Positions 6,772 through 13,435 of a stretch of DNA of 15,736 nucleotides are shown here, piece by piece. Each line of letters begins with the position of its first letter. The first letter of the stretch is position 1. The notes below the pieces were generated by a model. The model was not told the origin of the DNA. It made no database searches and saw only the letters and a list, made by a program, of their open reading frames with translations. Origin of the DNA: Clostridia bacterium (GTDB lineage: Bacteria; Bacillota; DSM-521; Neomoorellales; Neomoorellaceae); contig JAAYGJ010000172.1 in assembly GCA_012727745.1 (NCBI GenBank), positions 1 to 15,736 on the forward strand. Direction: 5' to 3'. A program made the position numbers and the translations under genes.

Positions 6772-7481
6772 TATATTACCGGAAACAAGCGCTGCGACGG
6801 TTGGTAGTATTGTTGCTGGCCCTGGGGTTAATCCTGGGGATGGGATTTATAGGGTGGCAGTGGCTAAGGGGTGGCGTCATACCAACGATGAAAAGCCACC
6901 CGATTTATCAGGGCAACCCGGAGAAAAAAGCAGTGGCCCTTACCTTTACCATCGACTGGGGAGAAGAGTACCTGCCGGCTATTTTGGCTGCTTTACAGCA
7001 AGCAGACGCCCGGGCAACTTTTTTTCCCACCGGGCGATGGGCTAGCCTGCACCCGGAACTGGTCAAACAAATAGCACGTGCTAACCATGAAATAGGCAAT
7101 CATGGTTATGGCCACCCCCATCCCGATAGCTTAAGTATTGAAGAAAATAAAGAGGATATTAAACGGGGAGAAGAGGTTTTAATAGCGCTTACCGGCCAAA
7201 AACCTGCCTGTTACTCGCCGCCATACGGGGAGTGTAAACCCCAGGTGGTGGCGGCAGCCAGTAACCTTGGGTATAATTTTATTATGTGGACTATTAACAC
7301 TGGTGATTACCTGCCCAATACCAGTCCGGAAGACATCATTGACAGCATAATCCCCAGGTGTCAAAACGGAGCTATAATTCTCTTACACCCAACTGAACCT
7401 ACCAGCCAGGCTCTGCCGGAACTGTTGAAACAGCTTAAGGAAAGGGAATATGCTCTGAAAACTGTTTCTGAGATTTTGTAG
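6762..7481 (+). CDS. ylxY: YlxY-type polysaccharide deacetylase (NodB domain), membrane-anchored
   Basis: This is a 239-residue carbohydrate esterase family 4 protein. An N-terminal transmembrane or uncleaved signal segment (about 14-34) follows a basic start, so the catalytic part lies outside the membrane. The NodB domain (about 55-235) has the YlxY-type first motif TFTIDWGEE (D65) in place of the usual TFDDGP. Next come HEIGNHGYGHPH (H109, with H114 and H118 as likely zinc ligands), YSPPYGE, MWTINTGDY and IILLHPT (H209). The metal triad Asp-His-His looks intact, so activity is possible, though YlxY proteins have been little characterised. ATG 6762 lies 8 nt after AGGTGG; GTG 6750 overlaps that site and is rejected. 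Position after pnp matches Bacillus ylxY. A terminator follows directly. Confidence 0.9.
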   Translation: MYMLYYRKQALRRLVVLLLALGLILGMGFIGWQWLRGGVIPTMKSHPIYQGNPEKKAVALTFTIDWGEEYLPAILAALQQADARATFFPTGRWASLHPELVKQIARANHEIGNHGYGHPHPDSLSIEENKEDIKRGEEVLIALTGQKPACYSPPYGECKPQVVAAASNLGYNFIMWTINTGDYLPNTSPEDIIDSIIPRCQNGAIILLHPTEPTSQALPELLKQLKEREYALKTVSEIL

Positions 7482-7490
7482 ATTTTATAG

Positions 7491-7513
7491 ACGGGTATTG
7501 AACCCGTTTTTTT
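7491..7513 (+). terminator. Intrinsic terminator after ylxY
   Basis: ACGGGT (7491-7496) pairs with ACCCGT (7502-7507) around a 5-nt loop, followed by a run of seven T. It starts 9 nt after the ylxY stop and ends the pnp-ylxY unit. Confidence 0.88.
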
Positions 7514-7534
7514 ATAAGGCAAGCCTTTCCCGGT

Positions 7535-7540
7535 TATAAT
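7535..7540 (+). promoter_or_regulatory. Likely -10 box of the D-Ala-D-Ala carboxypeptidase gene
   Basis: A perfect TATAAT lies 43 nt upstream of the TTG start, just after the ylxY terminator. The -35 position holds only TTATAA (7512-7517), a poor match at 17-bp spacing. Initiation near 7547 would exclude the upstream GTG 7545 as start codon. Confidence 0.5.
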
Positions 7541-7577
7541 AGCTGTGTTTGAATGTTTAATACGGGAGGCAAGGCCT

Positions 7578-8687
7578 TTGCGTACACTATTTTATTGCAA
7601 ATTATTTCTTTTCCTCGGGCTTTTGTGGCCGGGGCCGACCCTGGCGGCAGCGGAGCCTTATTTAACGGCACCGGCGGCAATTTTGATGGAAGTGAACAAT
7701 GGCCAGGTTCTTTATGAACTGCAGGCTCGGCAAGAGCGGGAGCCAGCCAGCACCACCAAGATTATGACTGCTATCCTGGCCCTGGAACTGGGCCAACTGG
7801 ATATGCCGGTTAGGGTGAGTGAATATGCGGCTACAACTCCCGGGACTACAATTTACTTAACAATTGGCGAAACTTTAAAATTAAGCGAGTTAATAAAAGG
7901 AGCTTTAATTAACTCCGGCAATGACGCTGCTACCGCCATCGCAGAGGGGCTGGCCGGCTCAGAATCTACTTTTGCCTGGCTCATGAACCGTAAAGCCAGA
8001 CAACTAGGGGCCTATAACACTAGCTTTAAAAACCCGCATGGTCTCACTGAAGCCGGACATTACACTTCGGCATACGATTTGGCTATAATGACCCGCTATG
8101 CCCTGCGCAATCCTTTTTTTAGCAAAACAGTAGCAACCAAGGAAGCTCAAATTTCCGCTCCCGACGGGATTCGTTTTTTATACAATACCAACCGCTTGCT
8201 TGATAGTTATCCCGGTTGCGACGGGGTGAAAACAGGTACTACTGATGCGGCTGGCCAGTGCCTGGTGGCTTCAGCGACCCGAGGTGGGCGGCAGTTGCTC
8301 AGTGTTGTCCTGGGCAGTAGTGAGCGTTACAGCGATAGCTGCGCCTTGCTCGATTATGGCTTTGAAAACTTTTATGCTGAGATGGCCCTCGCGGGAGAAA
8401 ACTGCGGCCAGGTTTATGTCAATGGTGGCGAAACAGCTGCGGTTGCAGTAGCGCCGGAAACTACCGTTAGTTTTACTGTACCAAAGGAAGAAGCTGCTTT
8501 GCTGGAAAAACGGTTGATATTACCCGCGGCTGTCAACGCTCCGGTAAAAGAAGGCCAGCAACTGGGAGAGGTAGTAATCTTGTATAAGGGACAAGAGGTT
8601 GTCAGCTCAGCCCTGATAGCTACCGGAGAGGTTAGGACTCTGCCCTGGTGGTCGCGTTTATTAATGTTTGCTAGCAGGGGGCTATAA
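7578..8687 (+). CDS. Secreted serine D-alanyl-D-alanine carboxypeptidase (peptidase S11, DacF/PBP5-type)
   Basis: This penicillin-binding protein removes the terminal D-Ala from peptidoglycan pentapeptides and so limits cross-linking. The 369-residue product has a signal peptide: a basic start, the hydrophobic LFLFLGLLWPGP stretch and a likely cleavage near TLAAAEP. All three active-site motifs are present: STTK (S58-K61), SGN (113-115) and KTG (218-220). The C-terminal part (about 260-350) is the beta-rich PBP5_C domain (GGETAAVAVAPE...VKEGQQLGEVVI). The end is short and not clearly an amphipathic anchor. The start is TTG 7578, 8 nt after GGGAGG (7564-7569), giving MRTLFYCK. The GTG at 7545 lies before the expected transcription start. 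DacF-type sporulation function is suggested by the neighbours but not proven. Confidence 0.92.
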   Translation: MRTLFYCKLFLFLGLLWPGPTLAAAEPYLTAPAAILMEVNNGQVLYELQARQEREPASTTKIMTAILALELGQLDMPVRVSEYAATTPGTTIYLTIGETLKLSELIKGALINSGNDAATAIAEGLAGSESTFAWLMNRKARQLGAYNTSFKNPHGLTEAGHYTSAYDLAIMTRYALRNPFFSKTVATKEAQISAPDGIRFLYNTNRLLDSYPGCDGVKTGTTDAAGQCLVASATRGGRQLLSVVLGSSERYSDSCALLDYGFENFYAEMALAGENCGQVYVNGGETAAVAVAPETTVSFTVPKEEAALLEKRLILPAAVNAPVKEGQQLGEVVILYKGQEVVSSALIATGEVRTLPWWSRLLMFASRGL

Positions 8688-8716
8688 TAGTAATAGTATC
8701 AGTAAGGGGGCAGGAG

Positions 8717-9982
8717 ATGTACCAGAAAACAGTTCTTAGTAATGGTATTCGTCTGGTTAGTGAAGAAATTCCTTTTGTTAATTCGGTGGCTTTAGGGGTA
8801 TGGGTAGGTACTGGTTCGCGCTATGAGGATGAATCCAACCAGGGTGTTTCTCATTTCCTTGAACACTTGTTATTTAAAGGCACATCTAAACGGACAGCCC
8901 GGCAAATAGCCGAAGAACTGGAGGCAGTTGGCGGGGTAATCAACGCTTTTACCACCAAGGAGTACACTTGTTATTACAGCCGGGTGCTGGCTGAACATCT
9001 GGATCTGGCTATCGATGTCTTAAGTGATATACTATTTAATTCACTACTAGCCGATGAGGATATTGAGAAAGAAAAAAAGGTCATTCTGGAAGAAATCAAA
9101 ATGTATGAGGATTCTCCTGATGAATTAATTCATGACCTTTATACCCGTAATATCTGGCCGGGGCATCCCCTGGGACGGGCAATCTTAGGAACGTATGAGT
9201 CGGTAAACGAACTCAAACGGGATACAATTTACCGCTATTATCAGGAACAATATAATAATAAAAATATTGTCCTGGCTACAGCGGGAAAATTTAATACTAA
9301 AGAATTAGTGGACAAACTGGAAGCAGCTTTTGGGAGTCGTAAATGTCCAGGCAAGGCAAATAAATATAGTGCGCCCCGCCATCATATTAGAACAGTTAAC
9401 CATTTCAAGAAGACAGAACAAATCCAAATCTGTCTGGGAGTGCCGGGTCTGGCCCAGGATGATAAAGATATTTATGCTCTTCAGGCATTAAACAATATTT
9501 TGGGGGGCGGTTTGAGCTCGCGTCTTTTTCAACAGATCAGGGAAGAAAAAGCCCTTGCTTATACTGTTTATTCCTACCATGCTGGTTTTTTGGATTGCGG
9601 CTTATTCACTGTTTATGCTGCCACCAGCCCGACAAATTATCAGCAGCTGGTATATATAATTTTACTAGAAATGGCAGCTCTCAAAAACAAGGGGGTAACT
9701 CCCCAGGAACTGAAAAGGACCAAAGACCAGATCCGCGGCAACCTTTTGCTGGCTCAGGAAAACGTTAGCCAGCGAATGAGCCGCCTGGGTAAGACCGAAT
9801 TAATCTTTGGCAGGGTTATTACTGCTGAAGAAGTGATTGAACATTTAAACCAGGTGGGGGAAGATGATTTGCAGGCTATAGCCAGACGTCACTTGCAGGC
9901 AGATTTACTTGCCTTAACGACTCTCGGCCCTCGGGTTGAAGAACTTGATGTGGCTGCTCTGGCACGCCAGGCAGGGCTCTAA
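8717..9982 (+). CDS. mlpA: M16-family zinc peptidase (processing-peptidase-like, YmxG/MlpA)
   Basis: The 421-residue protein belongs to peptidase family M16B, related to mitochondrial processing peptidase. The N-terminal domain carries the inverted zinc motif HFLEH (H46, E49, H50). The third ligand is expected about 75 residues later in VILEEIKMYEDSPDE (E125/E126). The C-terminal domain has the conserved GGGLSSRLFQQIREEKALAYTVYSYH block with the R/Y substrate-contact residues. No signal peptide is seen, so it is probably cytoplasmic. ATG 8717 follows AAGGGGG (8704-8710) by 6 nt; an AGGAG directly next to the ATG is too close to be used. It lies 29 nt after the carboxypeptidase gene and is probably co-transcribed. 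Bacillus has the homologue in the same pnp-ylxY-mlpA-ymxH order. Its physiological substrate is unclear. Confidence 0.95.
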   Translation: MYQKTVLSNGIRLVSEEIPFVNSVALGVWVGTGSRYEDESNQGVSHFLEHLLFKGTSKRTARQIAEELEAVGGVINAFTTKEYTCYYSRVLAEHLDLAIDVLSDILFNSLLADEDIEKEKKVILEEIKMYEDSPDELIHDLYTRNIWPGHPLGRAILGTYESVNELKRDTIYRYYQEQYNNKNIVLATAGKFNTKELVDKLEAAFGSRKCPGKANKYSAPRHHIRTVNHFKKTEQIQICLGVPGLAQDDKDIYALQALNNILGGGLSSRLFQQIREEKALAYTVYSYHAGFLDCGLFTVYAATSPTNYQQLVYIILLEMAALKNKGVTPQELKRTKDQIRGNLLLAQENVSQRMSRLGKTELIFGRVITAEEVIEHLNQVGEDDLQAIARRHLQADLLALTTLGPRVEELDVAALARQAGL

Positions 9983-10102
9983 ACAGAGCTTAATGCTGGC
10001 TTAGTTGGCAATAAATATAATAAATAATAGATACCGACAGTAGCAAAGCATAAAGCACCTACCTCTTTTCATATCTTTAAAGCATGAGGGAGGAGGGGCT
10101 TA

Positions 10103-10420
10103 ATGTTGATTATTTTATTCTTTCTGATAGCACTGCTGCTAGGTTTTTTTCTGGCTGTTAAGGCCAAAGTTCGTCTTTACCAGCGAAGTAAGCTTGAAGT
10201 TTCAGCCAGCCCTGTTTCCCAGGCGCTTGCTGAGCTGGTAGCCGTAGCCGGAGGTATCTATCTCTCCCTGGTCCTTTTGGTTAGTTTTCTAAAAATCAAC
10301 ATCGCTGAAGTCATTATGATTGGCCAGTTCCAAATTGACCCGCTGGCTGCTGTGGCTTTGGTGATTGCCTTGCTTCAGCCCCTTATTTTAAATCTATGGC
10401 AATACCTGAAAGGGCGTTAG
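10103..10420 (+). CDS. Small integral membrane protein, unknown function
   Basis: I do not recognise a family for this 105-residue protein. It has three hydrophobic stretches: residues 1-18 (MLIILFFLIALLLGFFLAV, then a basic KAKVRLYQRSK), about 43-64 (LAELVAVAGGIYLSLVLLVSFL) and about 76-99 (IDPLAAVALVIALLQPLILNLW), ending in a basic LKGR. It is therefore likely a polytopic inner-membrane protein with two or three helices. The start is ATG 10103 after a long GAGGGAGGAGGGG (10086-10098). It is 9 nt before ymxH and surely co-transcribed with it. The 120 nt before it hold AT-rich DNA with only weak promoter matches (TTGGCA 10005-10010; TATAAT 10016-10021). Context suggests a sporulation or envelope role, but this is inference. 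Confidence 0.85.
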   Translation: MLIILFFLIALLLGFFLAVKAKVRLYQRSKLEVSASPVSQALAELVAVAGGIYLSLVLLVSFLKINIAEVIMIGQFQIDPLAAVALVIALLQPLILNLWQYLKGR

Positions 10421-10429
10421 GTAGAGCTT

Positions 10430-10693
10430 ATGCGCTTTACAGAACTAATGGGCAAGGAAATAATCAATCTCCATGATGGTACCCGTTTGGGGAACATTGC
10501 CGAGGCTGATTTGATGCTAGATATGAATGCCGGCACAATCACGGCTATTATTTTGCCTTACCGGAGCAACAAATTTTCTATTTTTGGTGGTCGCCAGGAA
10601 TTGGTAATTCCCTGGTCAGCCGTTCATAAAATTGGCAATGAAGTTGTTATTATCAACCTGGATCCTACTTACAGTCGCCGTTCAAAAGATTGA
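10430..10693 (+). CDS. ymxH: YlmC/YmxH family sporulation protein (PRC-barrel)
   Basis: This is an 87-residue single PRC-barrel domain protein of the YlmC/YmxH family found almost only in endospore formers. It begins MRFTELMGKEIINLHDGTRLG, the family signature, followed by IAEADLMLDMNAGTITAIILP and the GGRQELVIPWSAVHKIGNEVVII barrel strands. The length is typical. The exact role is unknown; PRC-barrels usually mediate protein or RNA contacts. ATG 10430 has only a weak binding site (TAGGTAG, 10418-10424), and translation may be coupled to the membrane protein 9 nt upstream. The TGA stop lies inside the -35 box of the next promoter. Synteny with Bacillus mlpA-ymxH supports the name. Confidence 0.9.
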   Translation: MRFTELMGKEIINLHDGTRLGNIAEADLMLDMNAGTITAIILPYRSNKFSIFGGRQELVIPWSAVHKIGNEVVIINLDPTYSRRSKD

Positions 10694-10718
10694 CATTAGT
10701 TATTCTTAATGATATCAT
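10690..10718 (+). promoter_or_regulatory. Sigma-A promoter of the lysine-riboswitch/dapB transcript
   Basis: A perfect TTGACA (10690-10695) and TATCAT (10713-10718) are separated by 17 bp. The -35 overlaps the ymxH stop codon. The start point near 10725 puts the riboswitch about 15-25 nt into the transcript. Confidence 0.82.
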
Positions 10719-10740
10719 ATGATGTACAATCTAATAGCTC

Positions 10741-10933
10741 ATCTCGTGTGTAGTGGGGTAGAGGTGCAGTGGACAAGAGTATTGCCGGCGAGGTTGGCAG
10801 CCAATGAACCGGTAAGAAAGGGTACACTGCCGAAGGAGAGTATGATGGCCGTGAGTACTCTCCTGGGACGGCTCTGAATAAGAGTCGTACTGTCACTATT
10901 AACTATTTAGTGGAGCGCTACTCGCACGAAGAT
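10741..10933 (+). ncRNA. Lysine riboswitch (L box)
   Basis: The aptamer core is easy to recognise: GTAGAGGTGC (10758-10767), AAGAGTA (10775-10781), GAAAGGG (10816-10822), TGCCGAAGG (10828-10836) and CTGGG after the P4 arm. P4 is GGAGAGTA (10835-10842) with TACTCTCC (10856-10863). P5 is CGGCTCT (10869-10875) with AGAGTCG (10881-10887). CTGTCACT follows, with CACT able to pair with AGTG just before GGAGCGCTACTC. P1 closes as GGGTAG (10756-10761) with CTACTC (10918-10923), perhaps extended by flanking CGTG/CACG. The layout follows the Bacillus lysC L box closely as I recall it, including the compensated CACT/AGTG helix. Lysine binding should favour the downstream terminator and shut off dapB. 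The exact ends are approximate. Confidence 0.95.
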
Positions 10934-10964
10934 AATTTGCGAGATGAGTATTCTGATTATCCGG

Positions 10965-11004
10965 GAAAACCGGAGCGGGATGCTCTCGGTTTTCTTATTT
11001 TTTT
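10965..11004 (+). terminator. Riboswitch-controlled intrinsic terminator before dapB
   Basis: GAAAACCG+GAGC (10965-10976) pairs with GCTC+CGGTTTTC (10982-10985 and 10987-10994), with a single bulged T and a 5-nt loop, followed by TTATTTTTTT. It is the expression platform of the L box. CTCGCA (10921-10926) in the P1 3' strand can pair with TGCGAG (10938-10943), but I could not find a convincing antiterminator that captures the terminator's 5' arm. Confidence 0.92.
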
Positions 11005-11021
11005 AAGTGAGGTGGAGAACA

Positions 11022-11819
11022 ACGACGCTAAAGGTAATAATCACTGGCGCTGCCGGTCGCATGGGCCGGGAAATGAGTAAGGGGTTACTGCAGGCGGAAG
11101 GAATTGAATTAGTAGGAGCTGTAGACCTCCGTGAGGTCGGCAGCGATATCGGCTCTTTGCATAACGGTCCGCCAACAGGGATATATATCAGCGACGATTT
11201 GGCCGCAGTAATAGATGCTACCAGACCCCAGGTTATGGTTGACTTTACTATTGCTGCTGCAGCCATTGCCAATGCTCGCCTGGCGGTAGAAAAAGGAGTT
11301 TGCCCGGTAGTGGGAGCTACCGGTTTTGGACTAGCTGAGCTTGATGAATTGCATCAGCTCTGTGAAAGTAGGCAAATAGGCGCTGTAGTGGCACCCAATT
11401 TTTCTCTGGGCGCAGTTTTAATGATGCATTTTGCCCAAAGGGCGGCTGCTTATTTTACCAATGCGGAAATTATTGAAATGCATCATGAGCAAAAGATTGA
11501 TGCGCCTTCAGGGACAGCTTTAAAAACTGCTGAACTGATGGCTGCAGAGATAGGCGTGCCTGGTGAAGTTGCTCAGTCTCAAGAAAAAGTAACTGGTGCC
11601 AGGGGCGCTACTTACAAGGGAATTACTATCCACAGTGTGCGTTTGCCAGGAGCTGTAGCTCACCAGGAAGTTATCCTGGGTGGTCCAGGGCAGTTGCTGA
11701 CAATTCGTCACGATACTACCAGCCGTGAAGCTTTCTTGCCGGGGTTACTGCTGGCTATCAAGAAGGTCAAACAGCTCAGGGGGGTGGTTTACGGGTTGGA
11801 GAACTTGCTTGACCTGTAG
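11022..11819 (+). CDS. dapB: 4-hydroxy-tetrahydrodipicolinate reductase
   Basis: DapB reduces hydroxy-tetrahydrodipicolinate to tetrahydrodipicolinate with NAD(P)H in the lysine/diaminopimelate pathway. The product is about 265 residues, normal for the family. It has the Rossmann motif GAAGRMG (9-15), VVGATGF, VVAPNFSLGAVLM and the catalytic EMHHEQKIDAPSGTAL (H154/H155, K158). It ends with the tetramer/NAD region. The start is odd. The only good ribosome-binding site, GAGGTG (11009-11014), is followed by ACG codons at 11022 and 11025 and no ATG, GTG or TTG. Either ACG gives a typical N-terminus ((M)TLKVIITGAAGRMG). A GTG at 11007 overlaps the binding site, has only the terminator T-run upstream, and adds an atypical RWRTT. 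The gene is controlled by the L box before it. Confidence 0.9.
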   Translation, partial: TTLKVIITGAAGRMGREMSKGLLQAEGIELVGAVDLREVGSDIGSLHNGPPTGIYISDDLAAVIDATRPQVMVDFTIAAAAIANARLAVEKGVCPVVGATGFGLAELDELHQLCESRQIGAVVAPNFSLGAVLMMHFAQRAAAYFTNAEIIEMHHEQKIDAPSGTALKTAELMAAEIGVPGEVAQSQEKVTGARGATYKGITIHSVRLPGAVAHQEVILGGPGQLLTIRHDTTSREAFLPGLLLAIKKVKQLRGVVYGLENLLDL

Positions 11820-11826
11820 GGTTTGC

Positions 11827-11853
11827 ACCTCCTGGATTAAGGTCACATATATT
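11827..11853 (+). promoter_or_regulatory. Sigma-K-like promoter before dpaA
   Basis: ACC (11827-11829) and CATATATT (11846-11853) are 16 bp apart, matching the mother-cell sigma-K pattern (AC ... CATAnnnT). Transcription would start near 11860. In Bacillus the spoVF genes are sigma-K dependent. The motif is short, so chance agreement is possible. Confidence 0.5.
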
Positions 11854-11858
11854 GCTAG

Positions 11859-11874
11859 TAGTACAGGTGTACTA
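11859..11874. repeat. Inverted repeat at the dpaA transcription start
   Basis: TAGTACAGGTGTACTA is a perfect 6-bp inverted repeat around AGGT. It sits at the expected start point of the sigma-K-like promoter, in an operator-like place. As RNA it would make a small hairpin 8 nt before the AGGAGG of dpaA. It has no T-run, so it is not a terminator. Confidence 0.5.
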
Positions 11875-11899
11875 AATAAGGCAGGAGGTTGTTCAGGTA

Positions 11900-12793
11900 A
11901 TGGGTGGGAAGCTTGCAGGGATTAAAATTGCCATGCTGGGCGGAGATGACAGGGAAGCTATCCTGCACAAGGAGCTTTTGCACCTGGGCGCTGAAGTCGA
12001 GGCAGTAGGTGTGCCTGGTGTGTCGGCAGGAGAAGACTATAACTGTCATGAAGCCCTCCTGAAAGCCGTCCAGGGTGCCGGGGCGATAATCTTGCCTGTG
12101 CGGGGTATCGATCAAGAGGGGTTAATCTATGCCCCCCAGTCCCAGTTTCCCCTGTATATTACCTGGGAACTGGCTGCAGCGATACCGGCAGGAACTCCGG
12201 TTTTGATAGGGGTGGCAAGGCCATTATTAAAAGAAATGGCGGCAGCACATGGCTGGCAGTTGTATGAGACGGCAGACCTGGATGAAATGGCTATTTTAAA
12301 TGCTATCCCTACTGCCGAAGGAGCTTTGTTGCTGGCTATGCAGGAACTTCCCATAACACTTCACGGGAGCGAGGCCTTTGTCATAGGACTGGGGCGCACC
12401 GGCTTTGCTTTAGCCCGCGTTTTGGATGGCGTGGGGGCCAGGGTGACAGTAATTGACCGGGGTGCAGCTGATCGAGCTCGGGCGTACAGAGAAGGCTGGC
12501 AGGCCTATCCTTTTAGCGACATGGCAAATATAATTAAACAGGCTGACGTAATTTTTAACACTGTGCCGGCTTTAGTTTTGACAGAAAGCTTATTAGCTCA
12601 AACTAAACCGGAAGTTCTCATAATTGACCTGGCCTCAGCTCCTGGAGGTACTGATTTTGAAGCGGCTGCTGCACTTAAGCGCAAGGCGCTGCTGGCACCA
12701 GGGTTGCCCGGAAAGGTCGCTCCTAAAACAGCGGGCCTCATTTTAGCCCGCATTTATCCCACCCTGATTTTAAATAGCCTGCAACAACCGTAG
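11900..12793 (+). CDS. dpaA: Dipicolinate synthase subunit A
   Basis: DpaA (SpoVFA) acts with DpaB to convert hydroxy-tetrahydrodipicolinate to dipicolinic acid in the mother cell; the acid, with calcium, fills the spore core. The 297-residue protein starts GGKLAGIKIAMLGGDDREAILHKEL, typical of the DpaA N-terminal domain, followed by GAGAIILPVRGIDQEG. A C-terminal Rossmann domain has AFVIGLGRTGFALARVLDGVGARVTVIDR, then VIFNTVPALVLT and LIIDLASAPGGTDF. This resembles S-adenosylhomocysteinase and dehydrogenase NAD-binding folds. ATG 11900 follows AGGAGG (11883-11888) by 11 nt. An 80-nt gap with a sigma-K-like promoter separates it from dapB, and 21 nt separate it from dpaB. Its presence indicates a true endospore former. 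Confidence 0.95.
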   Translation: MGGKLAGIKIAMLGGDDREAILHKELLHLGAEVEAVGVPGVSAGEDYNCHEALLKAVQGAGAIILPVRGIDQEGLIYAPQSQFPLYITWELAAAIPAGTPVLIGVARPLLKEMAAAHGWQLYETADLDEMAILNAIPTAEGALLLAMQELPITLHGSEAFVIGLGRTGFALARVLDGVGARVTVIDRGAADRARAYREGWQAYPFSDMANIIKQADVIFNTVPALVLTESLLAQTKPEVLIIDLASAPGGTDFEAAAALKRKALLAPGLPGKVAPKTAGLILARIYPTLILNSLQQP

Positions 12794-12814
12794 ACCTTGA
12801 CGGAGGTGCTTGCG

Positions 12815-13417
12815 ATGTTGCTGAATGGTAAAAGGGTAGGGTTTGCTGTTACCGGCTCCCATTGCACCCTGGCGGCGGTAATGCCTGAATTGGCCAGGTT
12901 CGTCAGCGAAGGGGCTGAAGTAGTACCGATTATATCCGCTTCAGTCAGGGATAATGATACCCGCTTTGGGACCAGTTCTTACTGGCGCGAGGAATTAGAA
13001 CGGATCAGCGGCAATAAGGTCATTGATACTATCAATAAGGCAGAACCGATTGGGCCACAGAAGTTGTTCGATATTGTTGTTGTAGCGCCCTGTACAGGTA
13101 ATACCCTGGCTAAAATAGCTAATAGTATTACAGACTCACCGGTATTAATGGCGGTTAAAGCGCAGATGCGAAATTTAAGGCCGGTAGTATTAGCCATTTC
13201 TACCAACGACGGCCTGGGCGGTAACGCTATAAATTTGGGCCGCGTATTAAATATGAAAAATATCTACCTGGTTCCCTTTGGTCAGGATGACCCGTACAAC
13301 AAGGCCAATTCATTAGTCTTTAATAAGGATTTAATTCTTGATACAGTTCTGGCGGCACTGGAGGGTCGACAAATACAGCCGTTATTATTAGGGCCTTCGA
13401 GAAAAGGGGACGGGTAA
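12815..13417 (+). CDS. dpaB: Dipicolinate synthase subunit B (flavoprotein)
   Basis: DpaB (SpoVFB) is the flavoprotein partner of DpaA in dipicolinic acid synthesis. The 200-residue product has the flavoprotein/decarboxylase-like Rossmann fold. It opens with NGKRVGFAVTGSHCTLAAVMPELARFVSEGAEVVPIIS. Further blocks are FDIVVVAPCTGNTLAKIANSITDSPVLMAVKAQMRN and VVLAISTNDGLGGNAINLGRVLNMKNIYLVPFGQDDPYNKANSLV. Both blocks are strongly conserved in SpoVFB. ATG 12815 is 8 nt after GGAGG (12802-12806); an in-frame TTG at 12797 lies upstream of that site and is rejected. It is 21 nt after dpaA and 18 nt before asd, so the three are co-transcribed. Confidence 0.95.
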   Translation: MLLNGKRVGFAVTGSHCTLAAVMPELARFVSEGAEVVPIISASVRDNDTRFGTSSYWREELERISGNKVIDTINKAEPIGPQKLFDIVVVAPCTGNTLAKIANSITDSPVLMAVKAQMRNLRPVVLAISTNDGLGGNAINLGRVLNMKNIYLVPFGQDDPYNKANSLVFNKDLILDTVLAALEGRQIQPLLLGPSRKGDG

Positions 13418-13435
13418 CAGGAGGGTTAAAAGAAT

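Noticed and set aside
6728..7045. Plus-strand frame overlapping ylxY
   Set aside because: It is out of frame with the conserved NodB motifs and its translation shows no family features.
7545..7577. GTG 7545 as start of the D-Ala-D-Ala carboxypeptidase
   Set aside because: It lies at or before the expected transcription start, has no binding site, and would bury the signal peptide behind a charged segment. TTG 7578 has GGGAGG 8 nt upstream.
9975..9991. Terminator after the M16 peptidase gene
   Set aside because: GCTCT/AGAGC makes only a 5-bp stem across the stop codon and no T-run follows.
10005..10033. Sigma-A promoter before the small membrane protein
   Set aside because: TTGGCA is followed at 17 bp only by TAGATA, and the TATAAT at 10016-10021 has no matching -35; too weak to list.
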